From the NCBI GenBank assembly GCA_019245415.1, contig JAFARO010000013.1, positions 235,665 through 299,664 on the forward strand: 64,000 nt of DNA, given 5' to 3'. Every line of letters starts with the position of its first letter. Position 1 is the stretch's first letter. A program made the position numbers and the translations under genes. This document shows positions 14,828 to 22,213 of this stretch, piece after piece. The DNA comes from Alphaproteobacteria bacterium (GTDB lineage Bacteria; Pseudomonadota; Alphaproteobacteria; Micropepsales; Micropepsaceae). Below the pieces are notes generated by a model. That model ran no database searches. It was given only the letters and a program-made list of their open reading frames with translations, and had not been told where the DNA came from.

Positions 14828-15700
14828 ATGAACAGGCTACCTCTCTCCACTCGTGTCCAAATTCTCTCAATGCTGGTGGAGGGGTCGTCCATGCGTTCGA
14901 CCTCCCGCATTTGTGGAGTGTCGATCAATACGGTCACAAAGTTACTGGTCGATGCAGGCGAGATCGCAGAGCGCTTCCATGATGAAAAGGTCCGCGAGGT
15001 CCAGTCCAGGCGCGTCCAGTGTGATGAGATTTGGTCATTCTGCTATGCAAAAGCGAAGAACGCTCCAAAAGAAATGAAGGCCGCCGGAACGGCTGGCGAC
15101 ACGTGGACGTGGACCGCGCTTGACCAGGACTCGAAGCTGATTGTTACGTGGCGCGTCGGCGGCCGCGATGCCGAGACCGGCGGCGCGTTCATGCACGATC
15201 TCGCCTTCCGCCTTCGGGATCGCATCCAGCTCACAACGGACGGCTTCCCAGGTTACCTTAAAGCGGTCGAAAAGGCTTTCGGAACGGATGTTGATTATGC
15301 TCAGCTTGTGAAAATCTATTCGGATGCAGCTAGTAAGACGCCGGAGAAGCGTTACAGTCCTGCCGAGTGCATTGGCGCACATAAGGACAAGATTTGCGGT
15401 AAGCCCGCACTGCATCACATCTCGACTTCGCATGTTGAACGCAGCAATCTGACTATGCGTATGTCCATGCGCCGCTTCACACGCCTAACCAATGCTCATA
15501 GCAAGAAGATTGAAAATCACTGCCACGCGCTAGCGCTCTATTTTCTCTGGTACAATTGGATGCGGCCGCACGCATCTCTAAATGGCCGTACTCCTGCTAT
15601 GGCGGCGAAGATCGCGACTGCGCCGATTTCCATGGCCGATCTGGTCAATTTTATTGACCGCTCAGGTTTGGAAGAGCGCCTGGGAATATATTCAAACTGA
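14828..15700 (+). mobile_element. IS1-type DDE transposase gene
   Basis: The 290-residue product MNRLPLSTRVQILSMLVEGS begins with an HTH region (SRICGVSINTVTKLLVDAG, about residues 20-45). DDE-type blocks follow: VQCDEIWSFCYAKAKNAP near 60, WTWTALDQDSKLIVTWRVGG near 98 and LTTDGFPGYLKAVEKAFG near 135. The second half has ISTSHVERSNLTMRMSMRRF near residue 205 and HALALYFLWYNWMRP near 235. This is the single-ORF IS1-like family common in alphaproteobacteria. Terminal inverted repeats and a target duplication could not be identified, so it may be immobile or domesticated. It lies in the AT-richer islet between the S53 protease and gcrA. Confidence 0.85.
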
Positions 15701-15714
15701 GACAGCGGCCGCGC

Positions 15715-15811
15715 AATCTTGTGGACAAGCACTTGTGCAGACCCCTTAGGGCTTGTGACTCTCGATTCGGGGGCTACGATATCTTGTGGCTGGAGACAGG
15801 AGAGCCCCAAG
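15715..15811 (+). promoter_or_regulatory. gcrA upstream region with two GANTC sites and a DnaA-box-like element
   Basis: GACTC (15757-15761) and GATTC (15764-15768) are two CcrM methylation sites 7 bp apart, 45-55 bp before the gcrA ATG. TGTGGACAA at 15720-15728 differs by one base from a reverse DnaA box (TGTGGATAA). In Caulobacter, gcrA expression responds to DnaA, and GcrA itself acts at methylated GANTC promoters. That control applies here by inference only. Confidence 0.5.
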
Positions 15812-16270
15812 ATGACGCAATTGAACTGGACCGACGACCGCGTGGAGCAGCTCAAGAACCTTTGGACCGAGGGCCTGTCGGCCAGCCAGATCGCCCGGGC
15901 GATGGGCGGTGTGACGCGCAACGCCGTGATCGGCAAGGTGCATCGCCTGGGACTCGCCGGCCGGGCCAGCCCGTCGCGCAGCGAACGGCCCCGGCTGCCG
16001 ATGGCGCCGAAGGTCTCGTTGCGCTCCCACATGCCCGCGCCGCCGGTCGTGGAAGAGGATCCGCTGGTGCTCGACGACGGCAGCCACGCCACCGTGCTCA
16101 CCATCAACGACCGCATGTGCCGCTGGCCGATCGGCGATCCGGCGCAGAACGAGTTCCATTTCTGCGGCCGCAATCCCAAATCCGGCTCGCCCTATTGCGA
16201 AGCGCATGCGCGCAAGGCCTATCAGCCGCAGCAGAACCACCGCCGCGACAAGGGCCGGATGGCGGGGTGA
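15812..16270 (+). CDS. gcrA: Cell-cycle transcriptional regulator GcrA
   Basis: GcrA binds sigma-70 RNA polymerase and activates promoters with CcrM-methylated GANTC sites; it is confined to alphaproteobacteria. The 152-residue product starts MTQLNWTDDRVEQLKNLWTE, followed by SASQIARAMGGVTRNAVIGK and VHRLGLAGR, the conserved DNA-binding N-terminus. A variable proline-rich linker (about 55-95) leads to the C-terminal zinc/sigma-binding part (CRWPIGDP, FHFCGR, PYCEAHARKAYQP). AGGAGAG precedes the ATG. Its stop overlaps the glutathione peroxidase start by 4 bases (GTGA), so the two are translationally coupled. Confidence 0.96.
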   Translation: MTQLNWTDDRVEQLKNLWTEGLSASQIARAMGGVTRNAVIGKVHRLGLAGRASPSRSERPRLPMAPKVSLRSHMPAPPVVEEDPLVLDDGSHATVLTINDRMCRWPIGDPAQNEFHFCGRNPKSGSPYCEAHARKAYQPQQNHRRDKGRMAG

Positions 16271-16743
16271 TCAGCGTCTACGATTTCACCTCGAAGACGC
16301 TGGCGGGGGAGGACGTCCCGCTCGCGTCTTATCGCGGCCGGGTGCTGCTCATCGTCAACACTGCGAGCAAATGCGGGTTCACGCCGCAATACGAGGGACT
16401 CGAAAAGCTGTACGAGGATTTGGGTGGCCGCGGCTTCACCGTGCTGGGTTTTCCCTGCAACCAGTTCGGCGCGCAGGAGCCCGGCAGCGAAAGCGAAATC
16501 GGCGAATTCTGCCAGGTCAATTACGGCGTCAGCTTCCCGATGTTCGCCAAGATCGACGTCAACGGCGCGCACGCCCATCCGCTCTACGCCTATCTGAAGC
16601 GCGAGAAGCCCGGCCTTTTGGGCGGCCGCATCAAATGGAACTTCACCAAGTTCCTCGTCGACCGCGCGGGCAAGGTGGTCGCGCGCTATGCGCCGACGAC
16701 CAAACCCAAGGACCTCCAGAAACCGATCGCGCAATTGCTCTAG
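16267..16743 (+). CDS. Glutathione peroxidase family thiol peroxidase
   Basis: The enzyme reduces hydroperoxides with glutathione or thioredoxin. The 158-residue product starts at GTG 16267, overlapping the gcrA stop. The catalytic Cys is in VNTASKCGFTPQYEGLEKLY (about residue 36), the Gln in FPCNQFGAQEPG and the Trp/Asn in IKWNFTKFLVDRAGK. Cys replaces selenocysteine, as usual in bacteria. The length is normal. The coupling to gcrA is unusual in terms of function but may simply be co-transcription. Confidence 0.93.
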   Translation: MISVYDFTSKTLAGEDVPLASYRGRVLLIVNTASKCGFTPQYEGLEKLYEDLGGRGFTVLGFPCNQFGAQEPGSESEIGEFCQVNYGVSFPMFAKIDVNGAHAHPLYAYLKREKPGLLGGRIKWNFTKFLVDRAGKVVARYAPTTKPKDLQKPIAQLL

Positions 16744-17081
16744 CCTCTTCGCTGCTCACCCCGCCGCGGGCCGAGGCCAAGCTCAAAGGCTGGCACGACC
16801 AATGCGGCATCACCGGCGCGCGGCTGTGGATCCTCGGCCAGATCGCGGGCACGAAACTGCCCAAGCAATACGCGAGCGCGATGACGAAGGAGGTAAATGG
16901 TCGTAGCGGGCGTCAGCTTGCCCTACGCTCCATGGAGCGGATGTGGCTGCCGAACGGCCCCCCTCGTCGACGGCCAAAACGGGGACATCGAAAGGCCGAT
17001 TGCAAGCACCCTCCCGCTCCGATTGCCGACATTTCCGCGGTGCTCTAGACTCGCTATCGATTGAGGGCCGGGGGGACCGCT
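16744..17081. other. Intergenic region with a coding-like remnant
   Basis: Right after the gpx stop, a frame reads LLTPPRAEAKLKGWHDQCGI and then ARLWILGQIAGTKLPKQYAS up to about 16890, with natural-looking composition but no start codon. It may be the C-terminal remnant of a lost gene. The rest of the 338 bp shows nothing recognisable except the promoter region of the lipoprotein gene. Confidence 0.4.
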
Positions 17082-17987
17082 ATGACATTCAACGGTGCGA
17101 GATTTCTACTTATCCTGCTGGCGACGCCCGTCATGCTGGCAGGTTGCGCAACCTATGACTTCGTGCAGCCTCCGCCGCCGCAATCGCAGCCTATAGCCGT
17201 AACCTTCTCGAGCACGGGGCCGAGCGGCTGGACCGATCTGCCGATAGGAACCTATCGCATACCGAACAGCGCTGTGATCGTATCCGGCCAGCAACGCGGC
17301 AACGGGGTCATGTTCGGCCTCCTCGGCGTTCTTCTCGCGGACTCCGTCGGGTCGGCCGCCGGCAAGCACAGGGTCGGCAGCGTGCAGTCTGCACTCCTTG
17401 TCGATCTTGTGCCGGAAGCCAGTACGCTCACGCAGCAGGCGATCGCCTCGGGCCGCTATGGCCAGGCGTTCGCCGCCGCGCCCGTCGCCGACAGCCCCAC
17501 GCTCGAGGTCGATCCCTACACGGTGCTGACGTATTCAAACGACACCGATGTGCGGCCGGCCGTGATTCTCAAAGCAACTTTGAAGCCCGGCGGAACAGGC
17601 GCCAAACCCTGGACCACGCGCTACATGGCCTTCGAGACCAAGGCGACTCCGCTCACCGGCGACAACAGTCTTACCGCGAATGACGGTGCGCTCCTGAAGA
17701 GCGCGATCGAGCGCGATCTCAGGCGCGCGGTCAATGCCATGCTCGACGACATCGCGACCCGCCGTGGCCGCGACAAGAACAATCTCATATATCTCGAAAC
17801 CGCGCTGCCCTTCGTGAGGGAGCGCTTCGCCCTGACGGGCGCGGAGCTTTCGGACGAAGACGGCGCGCTGGTTTTCCTGCCGAAGATCGCCGACGCGAAC
17901 GTCATCGCGGGCGTCGAGATCTTGGACGATTCGATCCCTCACCGCCCAGCGACCGCGGACGACAAGATTAAGGTGCTGGACAAGTAG
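17082..17987 (+). CDS. Hypothetical lipoprotein
   Basis: The 301-residue product starts MTFNGARFLLILLATPVMLA with the lipobox LAGC at residues 19-22, so it should be lipidated. A proline-rich segment (QPPPPQSQP) follows. GLLGVLLADSVGSAAGKHR near residue 75 is a short hydrophobic, Gly-rich stretch. The remainder is soluble, with a helical part (LKSAIERDLRRAVNAMLDDI near 210). GGGGGACC precedes the ATG at 17082. No family is recognised. It is alone on the plus strand, convergent with phoB. Confidence 0.75.
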   Translation: MTFNGARFLLILLATPVMLAGCATYDFVQPPPPQSQPIAVTFSSTGPSGWTDLPIGTYRIPNSAVIVSGQQRGNGVMFGLLGVLLADSVGSAAGKHRVGSVQSALLVDLVPEASTLTQQAIASGRYGQAFAAAPVADSPTLEVDPYTVLTYSNDTDVRPAVILKATLKPGGTGAKPWTTRYMAFETKATPLTGDNSLTANDGALLKSAIERDLRRAVNAMLDDIATRRGRDKNNLIYLETALPFVRERFALTGAELSDEDGALVFLPKIADANVIAGVEILDDSIPHRPATADDKIKVLDK

Positions 17988-18053
17988 CGTTCGGCTCAAG
18001 CAGATGCTTTGCTGTTGCGGGCGCTTTTGAGCTGACGCGTGCGCGAAGACGTC

Positions 18054-18749
18054 CTACGCCGCCACCGTGTCGTCCAGCGAATAGCCGGCGGAGCGCACGG
18101 TGCGGATCGGGTCCTTGACGCCTTCGACGTTGAGCGCCTTGCGCAGGCGGCCGACATGGACGTCGACGGTGCGGGCCTCGACATAGACGTCGCTGCCCCA
18201 CACCGCGTCGAGCAATTGCTCGCGCGAGAAGACGCGGCCGGGATGCTGGATCAGGTGGTCGAGCAGCTTGTACTCGGTGGGGCCGAGATGGACTTCCCTG
18301 CCGGCGCGGCGCACGCGGTGGGCGGCGCGGTCCATCTCGATGTCGCCGATCGCGATCACGTCCTCGGCGAGACTCGGGCGGATGCGGCGCATCACCGCCC
18401 GCAGCCGGGCCAGGAGCTCGGTCATGGAGAACGGCTTGGTCAGGTAATCGTCGGCCCCGGTGTCGAGGCCGCGGATGCGGTCCTGCTCCTCGCCGCGCGC
18501 GGTCAGCATGATGATGGGGACGTTGCGGGTCTCCTGGCGCCCGCGCAGGCGCCGGCAGACCTCGATGCCGGAAAGTTGCGGCAGCATCCAGTCGAGCAGA
18601 ACCAGATCGGGCCGCTCCTCCGCCGCCACCAGCAGCGCTTCCTCGCCGTCGCGCGCCTCGACCACGCGATAGCCTTCGCGCTCGAGATTGTAGCGCAGCA
18701 GGGTGAGCAGCGCGCCCTCGTCTTCCGCGATCAGGACATTGGGCTTCAT
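18054..18749 (-). CDS. phoB: Phosphate regulon response regulator PhoB
   Basis: The 231-residue OmpR-type regulator has a receiver domain (1-120) with acidic pocket EDE at 9-11, phospho-acceptor D53 in LVLLDWMLPQ and TKPF near 105. A winged-helix domain follows, with GPTEYKLLDHLIQHPGRVFS and EARTVDVHVGRLRKAL. These are typical PhoB motifs. It is the last gene of phoR-phoU-phoB, one base after phoU. It would be phosphorylated by PhoR at low phosphate and bind Pho boxes. Normally pstSCAB lies in this operon; here it does not. Confidence 0.95.
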   Translation of the reverse strand: MKPNVLIAEDEGALLTLLRYNLEREGYRVVEARDGEEALLVAAEERPDLVLLDWMLPQLSGIEVCRRLRGRQETRNVPIIMLTARGEEQDRIRGLDTGADDYLTKPFSMTELLARLRAVMRRIRPSLAEDVIAIGDIEMDRAAHRVRRAGREVHLGPTEYKLLDHLIQHPGRVFSREQLLDAVWGSDVYVEARTVDVHVGRLRKALNVEGVKDPIRTVRSAGYSLDDTVAA

Positions 18750-18750
18750 G

Positions 18751-19467
18751 TCACGCCTTGCGCTCGAAGGTCATCGAGGTCTCGCTGGTCTTGTCGGCCT
18801 TGGGCCGTTCGCTCGCCAAATGGCCGCCGCTCACCATGTGATAGACGACCTCCGCGATGTTGGTGGCATGGTCGCCGGTGCGCTCGATGTTCTTGGCGAC
18901 GAAGAGAAGATGCGTGCACAGCCCGATGGTGCGCGGATCCTCCATCATGTAGGTCAGGAGTTCGCGGAACAGGCTGTTGTAGGTCTCGTCGATCTCGCCG
19001 TCCTGGCGCCACACGGTCTGCGCGCCCTCCGCGTCGCGGTCGGAATAGGCGTCGAGCACGTGCTTGAGCTGCGCCAACGCCTGGCGGCCCATGCGGGCGA
19101 GCGACTGCGTCAGGCGGATCGGCGGCTCGCGGTTGAGCACGATGGCGCGCTTGGCGATGTTCTTGGCGAGGTCGCCGATGCGCTCGAGCTCGCTGGCGAT
19201 CTTGATCGCGGCCAGGGTCTCGCGCAGGTCCACCGCCATGGGCTGGCGCAAGGCGAGCAGCTTGAGCGACTGGTCCTCGATCGACAGCTGGAGCTCGTCG
19301 ATCAGCCGGTCGCCGCCGACCGCGCGTTCGGCCAAGGCGGTATCGCGCTTGGCGATCGCCTCGATGGCGTCGGCGAGCTGCGCCTCGGCCATGCCGCCCA
19401 TCTGCGCCACCGTGGCCGCGAGCGTTTCCAGCTTCTCGGTGAATGCCTTGACCGTATGATCGTTCAT
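18751..19467 (-). CDS. phoU: Phosphate signalling protein PhoU
   Basis: PhoU couples the state of the Pst transporter to PhoR, dampening the Pho response when phosphate is ample. The 238-residue product consists of two PhoU repeats: LRQPMAVDLRETLAAIKIAS then ELERIGDLAKNIAKRA near residue 85, and THLLFVAKNIERTGDHATNI near 190. The E-R-x-G-D-x-x-x-N metal motif is present in both halves. It lies between phoR (57 bp) and phoB (1 bp), all leftward. Confidence 0.95.
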   Translation of the reverse strand: MNDHTVKAFTEKLETLAATVAQMGGMAEAQLADAIEAIAKRDTALAERAVGGDRLIDELQLSIEDQSLKLLALRQPMAVDLRETLAAIKIASELERIGDLAKNIAKRAIVLNREPPIRLTQSLARMGRQALAQLKHVLDAYSDRDAEGAQTVWRQDGEIDETYNSLFRELLTYMMEDPRTIGLCTHLLFVAKNIERTGDHATNIAEVVYHMVSGGHLASERPKADKTSETSMTFERKA

Positions 19468-19524
19468 GTCCCGCCGTCCCTTGGATGCTGACTAGGCTGC
19501 GTCCGCCAAAGCCGTGTGACAGTT

Positions 19525-20838
19525 CTACGACATTTCTGTGACGGCTGCCGCAGGGGCGGCCGGAAGAAGGACGGTAAAGGTGCTGCCTTCGCCGGCGCGG
19601 CTCTCGATGGCGAGCCGTCCCTGGTGGCGGTTGACGATGTGCTTGACGATGGCGAGGCCGAGTCCGGTGCCGCCCTTCTCGCGGCTGCGCTGCACGTCGA
19701 CGCGATAGAAACGCTCGGTCAGGCGCGGCACCGCGGCCGGCGGAATGCCCTCGCCGTCGTCGCGCACCGCAACCGCGAGCATCGTCTCCGCGCCGCGTCC
19801 GGGGGTGGCCCTGCCGGCGGCGAGACTGACCCAGACATGGCCGCCGGGCCGGCCGTATTTGATCGCGTTGTGGATCAGGTTCTGGAAGATTTGGATCAGC
19901 TCGTCGCGTTCGCCGATGGCGGGCGGCAGATCCTTGGCGGCCTCCATCTCCAAGGTGACGTTTTCGGCCCGCGCCAGCGGCGTCAGCGTCGCCACCGCCT
20001 CGCGCAGGATGGTCTCGAGCGATGTCGTGCCCGACGGCGGAACGTGTTCGTTCTGCTCGATGCGGGTCAGCGACAGCAAATCGTCGATCAGCCGCCGCAT
20101 GCGCTCGGCCTCGATCGCCATGATGCCCAGGAACTCCTCGCGCGCCGCGGCATCGTCGCGCGCATGGCCCTTCAAGGTGTCGATGAATCCCGACAGCGCG
20201 GCGAGCGGCGTGCGCAGCTCATGGCTCGCATTGGCGACGAAGTCGGCGCGCATCTGCTCGGCACGCTTCATCGCGGTCAGGTCGTGCAGCACCAGGATGG
20301 TGAGCATCGGATTGCCCTCGGCGCGCGCGACATGGGCGACATAGGTGCGCTCCACCGGCACCGGCAGCGTGAACTCGACCGACGCCGTCTCGCCGCCGGC
20401 CATCGTGCGCCGGACGGCTTCGAGCACCGAGGGCGTGCGCAGCAGCGCCGAAATGTGCTTGCGCGCGGGATCGATTCCGATGACGCCGCGCATCGCGCGG
20501 TTGGCGAACAGCGCGCGGCCCGCCCCGTCGATCAGCATCAACGGATCGGGCAGCCGCTCGAAGACGGCGCGCGCCACGGCCGGAAGTCCGACGATCTCGG
20601 CCTGCGCGGCGGAGAGATCGATCGTGCCGTTCTCGGCGCGGACGCGCAGCGCGACGATGCCGGCCAGGACCGCGGCGGCGACCGTCGCCACCGGCATCGT
20701 CCAGGCGCGCGCCGTGCCCATCAGGCTGACGGCGATGAGCGCCACCGCCATGCCCGCCGCGAGCGCCAACGCGGCATTGCGAATCCGGGACCACAACGTC
20801 ATCGGCCGTGCGTGTTCGACTCGGCGCGAGCGTAGCAT
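19525..20838 (-). CDS. phoR: Phosphate regulon sensor histidine kinase PhoR
   Basis: The 437-residue product has two N-terminal membrane segments (about residues 22-65), a PAS-like domain (about 85-190), the H-box FVANASHELRTPLAALSGF near 210 and the ATPase domain (NLIHNAIKYGRPGG, DDGEGIP, GGTGLGLAIVKHIVNRHQG). This is the PhoR plan. An alternative start at ATG 20800-20802 (MTLWSRIRNAALALAAG) would give a more usual short N-terminus; neither has a clear ribosome site. phoU and phoB follow. No pst genes are in the cluster. Confidence 0.92.
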   Translation of the reverse strand: MLRSRRVEHARPMTLWSRIRNAALALAAGMAVALIAVSLMGTARAWTMPVATVAAAVLAGIVALRVRAENGTIDLSAAQAEIVGLPAVARAVFERLPDPLMLIDGAGRALFANRAMRGVIGIDPARKHISALLRTPSVLEAVRRTMAGGETASVEFTLPVPVERTYVAHVARAEGNPMLTILVLHDLTAMKRAEQMRADFVANASHELRTPLAALSGFIDTLKGHARDDAAAREEFLGIMAIEAERMRRLIDDLLSLTRIEQNEHVPPSGTTSLETILREAVATLTPLARAENVTLEMEAAKDLPPAIGERDELIQIFQNLIHNAIKYGRPGGHVWVSLAAGRATPGRGAETMLAVAVRDDGEGIPPAAVPRLTERFYRVDVQRSREKGGTGLGLAIVKHIVNRHQGRLAIESRAGEGSTFTVLLPAAPAAAVTEMS

Positions 20839-20888
20839 AAGCGCGGACTGTGACGCCTATCCGCCCGCCGCAACGCGCAGAGCGGTCG

Positions 20889-21671
20889 TCATCGCTTCAT
20901 CTGTGCGTTCAGGCCCTCGGGGATATTGAGCGGCCGGGTGAAGGGCTCGGAGCGACCGTCGCGCAGGAAATCGCGCGCAAGCACGAAAGCGTGATCGAAG
21001 GATGCTTTCGCCACGCCGCCGCCGGCGCTCAAACGGCGGATGCCGATGGCTTTGAGGCGCGCGGCATCGGGCAGTCCCGGCCAGGCGAGCAGATTGATCG
21101 GCGCGTCGATCGCAGCCACCAGCCGCACCAGCAGGTCGTCCTCGACGGCGCCCGGGACGAAGATCGAATCGGCGCCCGCGCCCTGATAGAGCATCGCGCG
21201 GCGCACGGTCTCTTCGAAGCCCTGCGCCGCAGGCACCAGCGACTTTAGAAACACATCGGTGCGGGCATTGAGCCAGACGCGCGCGCCGAACCTCGCCTTG
21301 ATCGCCGCGATCTTGGCGCAGAGCAGTTCGGGCGCCTCGCTGCCGTCCTCGATGTTGATGCCGCAGGCGCCCGCCTCGAGCACCGCGCCGACATTCTGCG
21401 CCGCGGCTGCCGGCGTCGCGCCATAAGCCTGTTCGATATCGGCGGTGAGCGGGACGCCGACCACGCGCGCCATCGCGCGCAACGTCGCCAGCAGCGCATC
21501 GAACGGCAGCGCCTCGCCGTCGGGATAGCCCTGCGCCCAAGCCACCGCGGCGCTGGACGTGGCGATCGCCTTGGCCCCGGCGACTTCGACGAGACGCGCG
21601 CTGCCGGCGTCCCAGGCGTTGGGCAGGATCAAAAGCTCGGATGCGGCGTGCAGCGGTGCCAGCGGATTCAT
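20889..21671 (-). CDS. Isocitrate lyase/PEP mutase superfamily protein
   Basis: The 260-residue product MNPLAPLHAASELLILPNAW continues DAGSARLVEVAGAKAIATSS, a typical opening of the PEP mutase-like subgroup. Its metal-binding region is PLTADIEQAYG near residue 75, and GINIEDGSEA and WLNARTDVFL follow (about 105-145). The lyase-type K-K-C-G-H motif is not evident, so it is not a true isocitrate lyase. Possible reactions include cleavage of 2-methylisocitrate-like or oxaloacetate-like acids. It overlaps the ogt stop by 4 bases and is probably co-transcribed with adaA-alkA and ogt. Confidence 0.85.
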   Translation of the reverse strand: MNPLAPLHAASELLILPNAWDAGSARLVEVAGAKAIATSSAAVAWAQGYPDGEALPFDALLATLRAMARVVGVPLTADIEQAYGATPAAAAQNVGAVLEAGACGINIEDGSEAPELLCAKIAAIKARFGARVWLNARTDVFLKSLVPAAQGFEETVRRAMLYQGAGADSIFVPGAVEDDLLVRLVAAIDAPINLLAWPGLPDAARLKAIGIRRLSAGGGVAKASFDHAFVLARDFLRDGRSEPFTRPLNIPEGLNAQMKR

Positions 21672-22213
21672 GCGGATGCCTTTCGGAAGAGCGTGTTGCC
21701 GGCATGGCGCGCTTCGTGCTCGAGCAGCCAGCGCTTGCGCGGCAAGCCGCCGCCATAGCCGGTGAGCGAGCCGTCGCTGCCGATGACGCGATGGCACGGC
21801 GCGATCAGGCCGACGGGGTTCTGTCCGTTGGCGAGGCCGACCGCGCGCACCGCCGCCGGCGCGCCGATGCTCCTGGCCAGCGCGCCATAGGAGGTGGTGG
21901 TGCCGGCGGCGATCTTTCGCAACGCGTTCCACACCAGAAGCTGGAACGGCGAGCCGGCGAAGGCGACCGCTAGCCTGTCGATGGCGAAGACGTCGCCGTC
22001 GAAATACTGTGCCAGCGCCTGTTTGTGGCCGAAACGGTTGCGTCGCTCCTTCAGATCGAACGCGCCATAGCGCCGCTTGAGCGCGTCCTGCCAGCGGTGC
22101 TGGAGATCGTCCCAATAGAAGAGCCGGACGGCGCCTTGCGCGTCGCTGACGATCACCGCTTCTCCCAGCGGCGTCGGCAGACGGTCGCACTCGAGCGCGA
22201 GAGCGTCAGCCAT
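21668..22213 (-). CDS. ogt: Methylated-DNA--[protein]-cysteine S-methyltransferase
   Basis: This suicide protein removes methyl groups from O6-methylguanine. The 181-residue product has the acceptor motif LIAPCHRVIGSDGSLTGY near residue 145, the Arg/Tyr region TTTSYGALARSIGAPAAVRA near 112 and the end GGGLPRKRWLLEHEA. The start ATG 22213 overlaps the end of the adaA-alkA fusion by 8 bases. Together the two genes form a direct-reversal plus base-excision unit for alkylation damage. Confidence 0.94.
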   Translation of the reverse strand: MADALALECDRLPTPLGEAVIVSDAQGAVRLFYWDDLQHRWQDALKRRYGAFDLKERRNRFGHKQALAQYFDGDVFAIDRLAVAFAGSPFQLLVWNALRKIAAGTTTSYGALARSIGAPAAVRAVGLANGQNPVGLIAPCHRVIGSDGSLTGYGGGLPRKRWLLEHEARHAGNTLFRKASA

